5,900 nt of DNA. Source: Pirellulales bacterium. GTDB lineage: Bacteria > Planctomycetota > Planctomycetia > Pirellulales > JAICIG01. The notes under the pieces were generated by a model. That model was not told where the DNA came from, did not search any database, and saw nothing but the letters and a program-made list of their open reading frames with translations. The stretch is from NCBI GenBank assembly GCA_025924495.1, contig JAICIG010000470.1, positions 1 to 5,900 on the forward strand, in the 5' to 3' direction. A program made the position numbers and the translations under genes. Each line of letters begins with the position of its first letter. Within the stretch, counting starts at the first letter, position 1. Shown here piece by piece: positions 1-5,900 of the stretch.

Positions 1-170
1 CACGGGCGCCGTAGTGCACCATTCGCTGAATGGCTTCCAGTTGCCGAGCTTGTGTACCGTGATTTGCGCGCTCTCCCAGTCTTCTATGCTCGACGGTTTG
101 CCGGCGATGGTCTTTCAGCTGAAAGGCGGCATGGTTGTCGCTCTCCGAGGAGCGCTCATTGACGGGCGAT
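1..170. other. Unassigned left-end stretch, not collinear with the transporter that follows
   Basis: One forward frame is open throughout and joins the downstream transporter, but its translation has no hydrophobic first helix and none of the glycine-rich GSGE-type sequence expected at the start of Nramp-like proteins. On the reverse strand, the frame from 114 down to 1 is open, has G or C at about 30 of 38 third codon positions, and gives a soluble, tryptophan-containing string including EDWESAQITVHKLGNWKPF. It is preceded in frame by a TGA (forward TCA at 115-117). I do not recognise this string. The stretch may be part of an unrelated gene joined here by rearrangement or misassembly. Confidence 0.4.
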
Positions 171-1474
171 GCGGTTTTGCTTTCTTGTGGTTGATCTTGC
201 TCAGTTGCGTGATCAAGGTCTTCGTGCAGGTGGAGTTGGGCCGCTACACCATTTCGTCGGGCAAGCCCACGCTGGCCGCATTGGATGACATGCCGGGGCC
301 GCGATGGGGCGCCAACTGGCAATGCTGGTGGTGGTTGGGCATGTTGCTGGCGACTGTTTCGCAACTTGGCGCCATGGAAGGAGGCGTCGGGCAGGCCATG
401 CACATGCTTTGGCCTCAGCCGACCGATCGCCTGGTCGCCTGGCTCGAAGGTTTCTCGCCTGCTTGGGCCGCGCACGTCGCAGCGCATCCCGAGCATCCTT
501 GGGCCGTATTGGCGGCGCTCGTTGCCACGCTATTGCTGCTCAGCGGCGGCTACCATCGCATCGAATTCATCACGACGATCCTGGTCGCCGGAGTGACGAT
601 GGTCACCGTCGGCTGCGTCCTGGCGCTGCCGTTCGCGGGTTATCCCATCACGATGGCCGACTGGAAAGAAGGTTTTACCTTCAATGTACCGCTGACCGGG
701 ATCGCGGCGGCATTTAGCGCGTTCGGCATCACGGGAGTCGGCGCTTCGGAATTGTATGCTTATCCCTACTGGTGCATCGAAAAGGGATACGCGCGCTACA
801 CCGGCCCTTGCACTCCGGACAACGATTGGGCCAGGCGAGCACACGGCTGGATGCGCGTGTTGTATCTCGACGCCTGGGTGAGCATGCTCGTATTCACGGT
901 GGCGACCGTTTCGTTTTACGTGATGGGCGCTACCGTCCTGCACCGGCTGAAGCTTCATCCGGGCGGCAGCAAGATGATGGAGCAGCTTGCCCAAATGTAT
1001 GTGCAGGCCTTCGGTCATCCCTGGACCAAAACGCTGTTTCTGATCGGGGCCAGCGTCGTCTTGTTCAAGACGCTGTACGTCGCCTCGGCGGGACATAGCC
1101 GATTGTCTGCCGATTTTCTTAGCCTCGCGAAGCTGACGCGATACAGCGAGGCGGGCAAACGCGCACGCTGGATCCAGTTCTTTTGCGTGTTCTATCCCAC
1201 TTTTGCGCTGGTGCTCTATTTGACCTTCGGCGATCCGAAAACGATGGTCATCTTCGGCGGTTTTGCGCAAGCGGCCACACTGCCGATTATCGGCGGCGCC
1301 GCGATCTATCTGCGCTATCGGCGCGTCGATCCGCGATTGGCGCCCTCGCGCCCGGTGGATATTTGCTTTTGGATCGCATTCATTTCGATCACCATCGTGT
1401 CGTTGTATGCCATTGCCGGCACGATCCATACCAAGGTCTGGCCCTGGTTGGCCGCGAAATTTGGCGGCAGTTGA
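14..1474 (+). CDS. Nramp-related multi-pass membrane transporter, N-terminus missing or replaced
   Basis: This is a polytopic inner-membrane protein of the Nramp (SLC11-like) superfamily, in the divergent form found in planctomycetes. Numbering from the GTG at 14, family-like sequence starts at about residue 54 (GFAFLWLILLSCVIKVF), followed by VELGRYTISSG and PGPRWG (73-99). Further hydrophobic segments lie near 102-129, 163-179, 183-207, 228-253 and in the C-terminal half, about ten in all. The family core normally has eleven, and the missing one is the first. The helix-6 region reads GVGASELYAYPYW (241-253), without the MPH motif of classical metal transporters; the DPGN motif of helix 1 is also absent. 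Residues 1-53 look unrelated to transporters. The frame stays open to the left edge, so 14 is only the first possible start; ATG at 131, preceded by AAAGG, is an alternative. The substrate cannot be assigned. The family call is firm for residues 54-486; whether a working protein is made is doubtful. Confidence 0.75.
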   Translation: MHHSLNGFQLPSLCTVICALSQSSMLDGLPAMVFQLKGGMVVALRGALIDGRCGFAFLWLILLSCVIKVFVQVELGRYTISSGKPTLAALDDMPGPRWGANWQCWWWLGMLLATVSQLGAMEGGVGQAMHMLWPQPTDRLVAWLEGFSPAWAAHVAAHPEHPWAVLAALVATLLLLSGGYHRIEFITTILVAGVTMVTVGCVLALPFAGYPITMADWKEGFTFNVPLTGIAAAFSAFGITGVGASELYAYPYWCIEKGYARYTGPCTPDNDWARRAHGWMRVLYLDAWVSMLVFTVATVSFYVMGATVLHRLKLHPGGSKMMEQLAQMYVQAFGHPWTKTLFLIGASVVLFKTLYVASAGHSRLSADFLSLAKLTRYSEAGKRARWIQFFCVFYPTFALVLYLTFGDPKTMVIFGGFAQAATLPIIGGAAIYLRYRRVDPRLAPSRPVDICFWIAFISITIVSLYAIAGTIHTKVWPWLAAKFGGS

Positions 1475-1500
1475 TTGGGGCGCCGGCGTCTGGCCCAATC
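1473..1500 (+). terminator. Hairpin overlapping the transporter stop codon, possible weak terminator
   Basis: GATTGGG (1473-1479) pairs perfectly with CCCAATC (1494-1500) around a 14-base GC-rich loop. The left arm begins inside the TGA stop at 1472-1474. No T-run follows; the downstream sequence is AT-rich (GAATAAATAAATGG), so it does not meet the usual form of an intrinsic terminator. Its position at the end of the gene is the main argument for a role. Confidence 0.3.
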
Positions 1501-1619
1501 GCAACGAATAAATAAATGGCGATTGATCGTTGCAGACGCTTCCCTTGCCCATTCCTGCTTTAATGCAGCGATCTGCGGCGAGACGGTATGAAGCGGCATA
1601 GCACAGCGGTTCAGCGAGT

Positions 1620-1628
1620 TGCTATGAT
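1620..1628 (+). promoter_or_regulatory. Possible extended -10 promoter for the propeller gene
   Basis: TGCTATGAT matches the extended -10 form TGnTATAAT with one mismatch. It lies about 70 bases before the ATG at 1697, inside the 222-base gap between the two plus-strand genes (1475-1696). The hexamer at the expected -35 position (1600-1605, AGCACA) is poor, which extended -10 promoters can tolerate. Planctomycete promoter consensus is poorly known to me, so this is a candidate only. I see no RNA gene, repeat or convincing small ORF elsewhere in the gap. Confidence 0.3.
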
Positions 1629-1696
1629 GCGCTGGCGCGCCGCGGCGTTTCTGAAAGCGCGCATTTCTGCAATCTCATTTTTGGGCGAAGAACGCT

Positions 1697-3466
1697 ATGA
1701 ACGTCAGTGCAACCAGCACGGCTGAGAAACAGGTTGAATCTGAACAACCGACCCAACGCAATCTGCCGCGAGTATGGCCGATGGCGGCGATCCTTGTACT
1801 CTACTGGGGCTTCCGCTTTGCCGCCGATCAGATCGATATGTCGACGCTGATGGTGTTCATTTCCCGAATGGCGGCGCACGCGCTGTTGATCGTTTCCTTT
1901 CTGATCTGGTGGTTCGCCAGCCGGCGCATTCGCCTGGCGGATCGCTTCCTGGCGGTGGTCGTCGCGGCCGCCATCGGCGTCGTGGTTTCACAATTCTGCG
2001 ATCCGACGCTCAGGGGATTCCCTCTGGCGATGTTCGCGGTGCCATGCCTGCTGACGATATGGCCGGCCTGGGTGCTGATCGCGAGGCGCGCTTCGCCGGC
2101 CGTGCAACGGTTGGGCTTCTGCGCCGTCATCGCTTTGACCTGGAGCGTCTTCCCGCTGTTGCGTTGGGACGGCATCGACGGCCGGCAACGCAGCCAGCTC
2201 CATTGGCGCTGGCAGCCGACGGCCGAGCAACTGTTCCTGGCGGAGCACTCCACTCCGCAGCCCGAAAATCAAGAGGCAGCCGAACCGCTCGTCGCGGCGC
2301 CTGGCGATTGGAGCGAATTCCGCGGCCCCAATCGCGATGGCATCGTCTTCGATTGCCGGATCAATGACGATTGGAAAAAGAATCCGCCGAAATTAGTCTG
2401 GCGCCAGCGGATCGGCCCGGGTTGGTCGACCTTCTCGATCGTCGGCGATCGGCTGTTTACGCAGGAGCAACGCGGCGACTTCGAGGCAGTCGTATGCTAC
2501 GACGCCGCGACGGGCGCCGAACATTGGGTTCATCAAGACGACGTGCGATTCGTCGAAGGGCTGTCCGGCGCCGGGCCGCGCGCCACGCCGACGTTCGCGG
2601 GCGGCCGAATCTACGCCTTGGGCGGGCGTGGAAATCTGAATTGCCTCGACGCCGCGACCGGCAAATCGATCTGGTCTCACGACATCGCCCAAGAGGCCGA
2701 AGCGGCCGTTCCAACGTGGGGCTTTTCCAGCTCGCCGCTCGCCGTCGGAGAACTGGTCGTGGTCTATGCGGGGGGCAAAGAGAAAGGGCTGATCGCTTAT
2801 CGCGCCGAGGACGGCCAGCTGGCTTGGAGCATTCCGGCCGGCGCGATGAGTTACAGTTCGCCTCAGCGGGCGATGCTTGCGGGCGTTCCGCAAATCGTCA
2901 TGGCCGCCGATCAGGTCCTGCGTGCGGTGAACCCCGACTCGGGCGAGCTGTTATGGGAATACCCGACGGGGGACGAGATGACGATGCCGGAGATTCAACC
3001 GCATGTCATCGGCGATAACCAAATCGTGATTCAAGCCGGCACGGGGTTGAAACTGCTCGAGGTCTCGCTCAGCAACGGGAAATGGAACCTCAAGGAACGT
3101 TGGAAGTCGAGCGCGTTTCGGCCTTCATTCAATGAGTTCATGATTTTGGACGGCAATGCGTATGGGTACGACGAAGGCATTTTAGGCTGCCTCGATCTCG
3201 AGAACGGCAAGCGCCGCTGGAAGCGAGGACGCTACGGGCACGGCCAGGCCGTGTTGTTGGCCGAACAGCAACTGTTGGTCGTGTTATCAGAAAGCGGCGA
3301 GGTCGCGCTCGTCGCAGCCGATCCGAAGCAATTCAAAGAACTCGGCCGCTTTCAGGCCATCGAAGGCAAGTGCTGGAATTATCCCCTCGTCGCCGGCGGC
3401 CGGTTGTATGTGCGTAATGGCGAAGAGGCGGCGTGTTATGATCTGGGGACGGCGCTTCCGGAATAA
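1697..3466 (+). CDS. Membrane-anchored PQQ-like beta-propeller protein
   Basis: The protein has 589 residues in two parts. The N-terminal part has five predicted membrane helices at about 27-43, 51-74, 84-101, 109-129 and 139-155. Arg-rich loops (75-83 and 130-138) alternate with neutral or acidic ones, so positive-inside topology puts the N-terminus in the cytoplasm and everything after 156 in the periplasm. After a linker, DWSEFRGPNRDG (204-215) opens a propeller of the PQQ-like/BamB-related type. Blade signatures of the form D-x-x-x-G-x-x-x-W are seen at 269-277 (DAATGAEHW), 318-326 (DAATGKSIW), 414-420 (DSGELLW) and 500-508 (DLENGKRRW), with a degenerate one at 372-377. The FRGPNRDG start is widespread in planctomycete propeller proteins of unknown function. 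No catalytic residues or PQQ-dependent dehydrogenase motifs are evident, so a binding or scaffolding role is more likely than an enzymatic one. The ATG at 1697 has only a weak upstream GAAGAA; it is chosen because the basic N-terminus and first helix follow directly. Confidence 0.88.
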   Translation: MNVSATSTAEKQVESEQPTQRNLPRVWPMAAILVLYWGFRFAADQIDMSTLMVFISRMAAHALLIVSFLIWWFASRRIRLADRFLAVVVAAAIGVVVSQFCDPTLRGFPLAMFAVPCLLTIWPAWVLIARRASPAVQRLGFCAVIALTWSVFPLLRWDGIDGRQRSQLHWRWQPTAEQLFLAEHSTPQPENQEAAEPLVAAPGDWSEFRGPNRDGIVFDCRINDDWKKNPPKLVWRQRIGPGWSTFSIVGDRLFTQEQRGDFEAVVCYDAATGAEHWVHQDDVRFVEGLSGAGPRATPTFAGGRIYALGGRGNLNCLDAATGKSIWSHDIAQEAEAAVPTWGFSSSPLAVGELVVVYAGGKEKGLIAYRAEDGQLAWSIPAGAMSYSSPQRAMLAGVPQIVMAADQVLRAVNPDSGELLWEYPTGDEMTMPEIQPHVIGDNQIVIQAGTGLKLLEVSLSNGKWNLKERWKSSAFRPSFNEFMILDGNAYGYDEGILGCLDLENGKRRWKRGRYGHGQAVLLAEQQLLVVLSESGEVALVAADPKQFKELGRFQAIEGKCWNYPLVAGGRLYVRNGEEAACYDLGTALPE

Positions 3467-3515
3467 GATTCTTTGAGCGACGCCCGCTATCAGAAGATAT
3501 CGCCAGCTATTTAAT
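3467..3515. other. Convergent intergenic gap, no clear terminator
   Basis: Only 49 bases separate the stop codons of the propeller gene (+) and the sulfatase gene (-). There is no strong inverted repeat followed by a T-run on either strand, so read-through transcripts from the two genes could overlap. Confidence 0.5.
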
Positions 3516-5069
3516 TCAAGATGACTTGCCGCCCGCCTTGCGTGCTGGCGGCGGGCCGTCAACGCCGGTAGTGGGTTGTTCATCGGCGAACTGGTCGTCG
3601 TCCTTGAACTCCTTCTTCAGCCGATAGAGTTCCTGCTTGAGTTCTGCGACCAGCTTTTGCTGCGAGGGATCGTTGTAAAGGTTCTTCAATTCCAGCGGAT
3701 CGTCGACCAGATCGAACATTTCCCACTGATCTTTTTTCCAATAACAGATCAGCTTGTGGGTGGCCGTGCGAATGCCGTAATGGGCCCGCGTGTTGTGGTG
3801 GCCCGGATCGTGGTAGTAGCGATAATACATGCCCTTGCGCCAGTCGGATGGCCGCTCGCCGCGCAACAGCGGCACGATGCTGTGGCCTTGCATGTCTTGG
3901 GGAATGTCGAGTCCGGCGGCGGCCAGGAACGTGGGAGCGAAATCGGGGTTAATGACGATCGATTGCTCGACCGAGCCCGGTTTCACCACGCCGGGCCAGC
4001 GAACGATGAACGGCATCCTTAGAGACGGCTCGTACATGAACCGCTTGTCGTACATGCCGTGGTCGCCAAGGAAGAATCCTTGATCGCTGGTATAGATCAC
4101 CAGGGTGTTGTCGGTCAGCCCGTTTTCGTCGAGCCAAGCGAGCAATCGGCCGACGTTGTCATCGACCGCCTGCACGCAGGCCAGGTAATCTTGCATATAG
4201 CGTTGGTATTTCCAACGGTTTAGCTCGTCTCCCTGGAGCGTCTTTGGTTTGCCATCGACGACGATTTCAACTTCCGTCGGCTTCGTCTGCAGCCATTTTT
4301 GCCGTTCCTTGGGGGGCAGATCGGCAGGCGGTTCGAGCTTGAGATCGCGCCGCGTGAGATCGTCGAACACGCGCTGCTCATTTTCGCGCAAAGCGTCGGT
4401 GCGCGTCGCATAATCGTCGTACAAAGTGGGCGGCTCGGGAATCTCTTTGCCGGCAAACATCGCCTTGTGCTTTTCGTCGGGTTCCCAAGACCGATGCGGC
4501 GCCTTGTGGTGGCACATCAGAAAAAAGGGTTTGTCCTGCGGCCGGCGCTTGAGAAAGTCGATCGCCAGATCGGTAATGATGTCGGTACAGTAGCCGGGAA
4601 TCTTGCGCGTCGAATCGCGGTCGTAGAACACCGGGTCGAAATAGGCCCCTTGGCCCGGCAGGATGGTCCATTCGTCGAACCCGGTCGGATCGCTCCCCAG
4701 GTGCCACTTGCCGATCATGCCCGTGTGATAGCCGCCGGCTTGCAGGTACTTTGGCGCCGTCGGTTGCGAACCATCGAAGCGATTGAACACCGGCACGCCG
4801 TTGAGATGGCTATATTTGCCCGTGATGATCGTCGCGCGGCTGGGCGTGCAAATCGAGTTGGTCGCGAAGCAATTGGCGAATCGCATTCCGCCGGCGGCCA
4901 ATCGATCGAGATGCGGCGTCTTATTGATCCGGCTGCCATAGGCGCCGATGGCGTGCGCCGCATGGTCGTCGGTCATGATATACAAGATGTTGGGTTGGTC
5001 GGCCCCGCGCCCGTCGGTTGCAATTGCCGCCAAGGCCGCGAAAGTCATCGTCAACAAGCGAAATCTCAT
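3516..5069 (-). CDS. Secreted arylsulfatase-type sulfatase, formylglycine-dependent
   Basis: The enzyme has 517 residues and hydrolyses sulfate esters; in planctomycetes such enzymes typically act on sulfated polysaccharides or glycans. The N-terminus (MRFRLLTMTFAALAAIA...) is a signal peptide with likely cleavage after GRGA at about residue 23. The mature protein begins QPNILYIMTDDH, with metal-ligand aspartates D34 and D35. C74 in ICTPSRA is the cysteine of the CxPxR motif that the formylglycine-generating enzyme converts to the catalytic aldehyde. GKWHLG (K121, H123), HHKAPH (K189, H192) and TSDQGFFLGDHG (D329, Q330) supply the remaining active-site residues, and K342 follows in YDKRF. The C-terminus (WEMFDLVDDPLELKNLYNDP) is the usual closing subdomain, followed by a Lys/Pro/Gly-rich tail. 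Residues about 246-284 form a hydrophilic insertion before WKYQRY. The sulfated substrate cannot be told from sequence alone. The start at 5069 is supported by a good Shine-Dalgarno and the signal peptide. Confidence 0.95.
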   Translation of the reverse strand: MRFRLLTMTFAALAAIATDGRGADQPNILYIMTDDHAAHAIGAYGSRINKTPHLDRLAAGGMRFANCFATNSICTPSRATIITGKYSHLNGVPVFNRFDGSQPTAPKYLQAGGYHTGMIGKWHLGSDPTGFDEWTILPGQGAYFDPVFYDRDSTRKIPGYCTDIITDLAIDFLKRRPQDKPFFLMCHHKAPHRSWEPDEKHKAMFAGKEIPEPPTLYDDYATRTDALRENEQRVFDDLTRRDLKLEPPADLPPKERQKWLQTKPTEVEIVVDGKPKTLQGDELNRWKYQRYMQDYLACVQAVDDNVGRLLAWLDENGLTDNTLVIYTSDQGFFLGDHGMYDKRFMYEPSLRMPFIVRWPGVVKPGSVEQSIVINPDFAPTFLAAAGLDIPQDMQGHSIVPLLRGERPSDWRKGMYYRYYHDPGHHNTRAHYGIRTATHKLICYWKKDQWEMFDLVDDPLELKNLYNDPSQQKLVAELKQELYRLKKEFKDDDQFADEQPTTGVDGPPPARKAGGKSS

Positions 5070-5074
5070 CGGTT

Positions 5075-5080
5075 TCCTCT
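5075..5080 (-). promoter_or_regulatory. Ribosome binding site of the sulfatase gene
   Basis: On the minus strand AGAGGA lies five bases upstream of the ATG at 5067-5069 (AGAGGAAACCGATG). It fixes the sulfatase start and shows that the gene can be translated independently of the Hsp70-like gene ending 94 bases upstream. The rest of that 94-base gap (5070-5163) contains no hairpin with a T-run; a TATGCT on the minus strand at about 5112-5117 is a weak -10 candidate only. Confidence 0.6.
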
Positions 5081-5163
5081 TATGACAGACAAGCTCTTTG
5101 AGATGCGCCTAGCATAGTCGGCTGCACGCAGAGATAAAAGCGAAAGGTCGAAAGACGCGTCGT

Positions 5164-5820
5164 TTACGGAAGCGTGCTGATTCGCAGACCGCGAGGGAGG
5201 CTCTCGCCGAACATGAGGCCTTGTTCTTCTTCTTGGAGTTGGCCCCCTTCGGCCACGAGTTCGCGATAGTGGGCGGGCGCCCCGAGCCGATCGAGCCAGG
5301 CCAGGACACGGTCGCGTTTCGATTGCGAAATATCCAAATAGCGATCCCCCGTCCGACGCGTCATTTGCACGATCGTGAAGGCGAGCGCATCGGGGGGCAG
5401 CTTTGAATCAAGGAGGGCGACAGTCCACTGTTCTGCCTGTTCGGCGGGCACGACGCAGTTGAGCGGGCCGTACATCGGCACGCGCGCTCCCAAGCGGCCG
5501 AGAGTCCAAATGCCGGCGTCGCGCACCGCCCCCACTTTCTCGCGCGGGGTGAGCGTCAGCAGCGCGTCGGCCATTTCCATCTTGGCAGCGGCGTTCAACA
5601 ATTCGAGCGAGCCCAACAATCGCCACACCTCGACGGCCTCATGCGAACCGGCGGCAAACTCGGGCTTCCTCGATCTGCCACCGCGGCCCAGGACGGGTCG
5701 TAACAGCGCCAACAGCGGTTCCGCCAAAGACCGCTGTTGGCCTGCGGAGAGACCGCCTGCAATGCGACGCCAGTGGCATGGCGCAAGGCAGCGGGAACTC
5801 GAGCCACGCTCCGCGCCCAC
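5164..5820 (-). CDS. C-terminal part of an Hsp70/DnaK-related protein (DUF3731-like region), 5' part missing
   Basis: The frame from GTG at 5820 to the TAA at 5164 gives 218 residues. From residue 17 onward it matches my memory of the C-terminal, non-ATPase region of bacterial Hsp70-like proteins (DUF3731, 'DnaK-related'): WRRIAGGL (17-24), then [24 protein letters not shown] (64-75), [21 protein letters not shown] (105-125 in total), an ARRTGDR-like MTRRTGDRY, and the closing [12 protein letters not shown] (203-214). Such proteins are usually many hundreds of residues long, with an N-terminal ATPase domain. Here the ATPase domain is absent: a stop in this frame lies at 5848-5850, and residues 1-16 look unrelated. 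Translation of the fragment on its own is unlikely to give a chaperone. The true gene would have entered from the right edge, so this is the 3' end of a gene whose 5' part is either lost or misassembled. The family call comes from remembered motifs and has not been searched. Confidence 0.65.
   Translation of the reverse strand: MGAERGSSSRCLAPCHWRRIAGGLSAGQQRSLAEPLLALLRPVLGRGGRSRKPEFAAGSHEAVEVWRLLGSLELLNAAAKMEMADALLTLTPREKVGAVRDAGIWTLGRLGARVPMYGPLNCVVPAEQAEQWTVALLDSKLPPDALAFTIVQMTRRTGDRYLDISQSKRDRVLAWLDRLGAPAHYRELVAEGGQLQEEEQGLMFGESLPRGLRISTLP
5708..5741. repeat. Perfect 12-bp inverted repeat inside the Hsp70-like fragment
   Basis: GCCAACAGCGGT on the minus strand (arm at 5730-5741) pairs with ACCGCTGTTGGC (arm at 5708-5719) around a ten-base loop. 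It lies within sense codons for [12 protein letters not shown], about 35 bases into the recognisable Hsp70-like part. No T-run follows, so it is not a terminator. It may be a coding coincidence, but it is close to the junction with the asparagine synthetase fragment. Confidence 0.6.
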
Positions 5821-5900
5821 CGGTAGCGCTCGTAACCGCCGAAGAGTTCATCGCCGCCATCGCCGGACAGCGCCACCGTCACGTCGCGCCGGGCGAGCTG
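5775..5900 (-). pseudogene. Fragment of glutamine-hydrolysing asparagine synthetase, synthetase domain
   Basis: From the right edge, the minus strand reads [18 protein letters not shown] followed by [35 protein letters not shown] is the hallmark of the C-terminal ATP-dependent domain of AsnB-type asparagine synthetases, where Asp and Glu help bind ATP and magnesium. The match fades after about position 5775; the frame continues to a stop at 5595 but gives Trp/Arg/Cys-rich sequence that looks like a shadow. Roughly 40 residues of a protein normally over 550 long are visible. The domain identity is secure for so short a piece; whether the gene is really truncated in the genome is not. Confidence 0.75.

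Noticed and set aside
530..1552. 340-residue open frame on the minus strand across the transporter
   Set aside because: It is antisense to a clearly recognisable membrane protein, is rich in Arg, His and Gln, has no family features, and is the usual long shadow in GC-rich DNA.
1475..1696. Riboswitch or small RNA in the gap between the transporter and the propeller gene
   Set aside because: Apart from the short hairpin at the stop codon and a possible -10 element, there is no set of conserved stems or known aptamer sequence that I can recognise.
3533..3563. Inverted repeat GCCCGCC / GGCGGGC near the sulfatase stop, as a terminator
   Set aside because: It lies upstream of the stop within codons for the Pro/Gly/Lys-rich tail and has no T-run after it on either strand; low-complexity GC-rich codons explain it.
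4299..5117. 272-residue open frame on the plus strand across the sulfatase
   Set aside because: It is the antisense of the sulfatase active-site region; its composition (many Arg, Val, Ile and Gly) mirrors the sulfatase codons and it has no ribosome binding site or family motif.
5595..5774. Continuation of the asparagine synthetase frame as real coding sequence
   Set aside because: After about 5775 the frame gives Trp/Arg/Cys-rich residues unlike a synthetase, while the alternative frame matches the Hsp70-like C-terminus well.
1..5900. Defence system, CRISPR array, insertion sequence or prophage
   Set aside because: There are no spaced direct repeats, transposase motifs, terminal inverted repeats or phage genes; all complete genes belong to ordinary transport, envelope and hydrolase families.

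Overview
The window is GC-rich bacterial DNA that reads like a planctomycete, probably of the Pirellulales type. The grounds are the gene families present: a PQQ-like beta-propeller protein with the FRGPNRDG entry motif, a secreted formylglycine sulfatase, an Nramp-related transporter of the form common in that phylum, and a DnaK-related protein with a DUF3731-like C-terminus. This assignment rests on remembered family features, not on a search.

Layout, left to right. Positions 1 to about 170 do not match the gene that follows. From about 173 to 1474 (+) lies the body of an Nramp-like membrane transporter whose first membrane helix is missing. A 222-base gap holds a small hairpin at the stop codon and a possible extended -10 promoter. 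At 1697-3466 (+) is a protein with five membrane helices followed by a periplasmic PQQ-like propeller. It converges on a secreted sulfatase at 3516-5069 (-) across only 49 bases. Upstream of the sulfatase on the same strand, 5164 to about 5775 (-) is the C-terminal part of an Hsp70/DnaK-related protein. The last 125 or so bases (5775-5900, -) read in another frame as the [12 protein letters not shown] region of asparagine synthetase.

Functionally, the sulfatase is an exported hydrolase of sulfate esters. The propeller protein probably sits on the outer face of the inner membrane. The transporter would move a cation or similar solute. The 222-base gap and the convergent arrangement give no evidence that the genes form one pathway. 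I see no mobile element, CRISPR array, tRNA or rRNA, and no convincing new multi-gene system.

The most notable feature is at both ends of the window. Within about 170 bases of each end, the reading changes abruptly from one gene family to unrelated sequence. This could be genuine rearrangement, but chimeric contig ends explain it equally well and should be excluded first.
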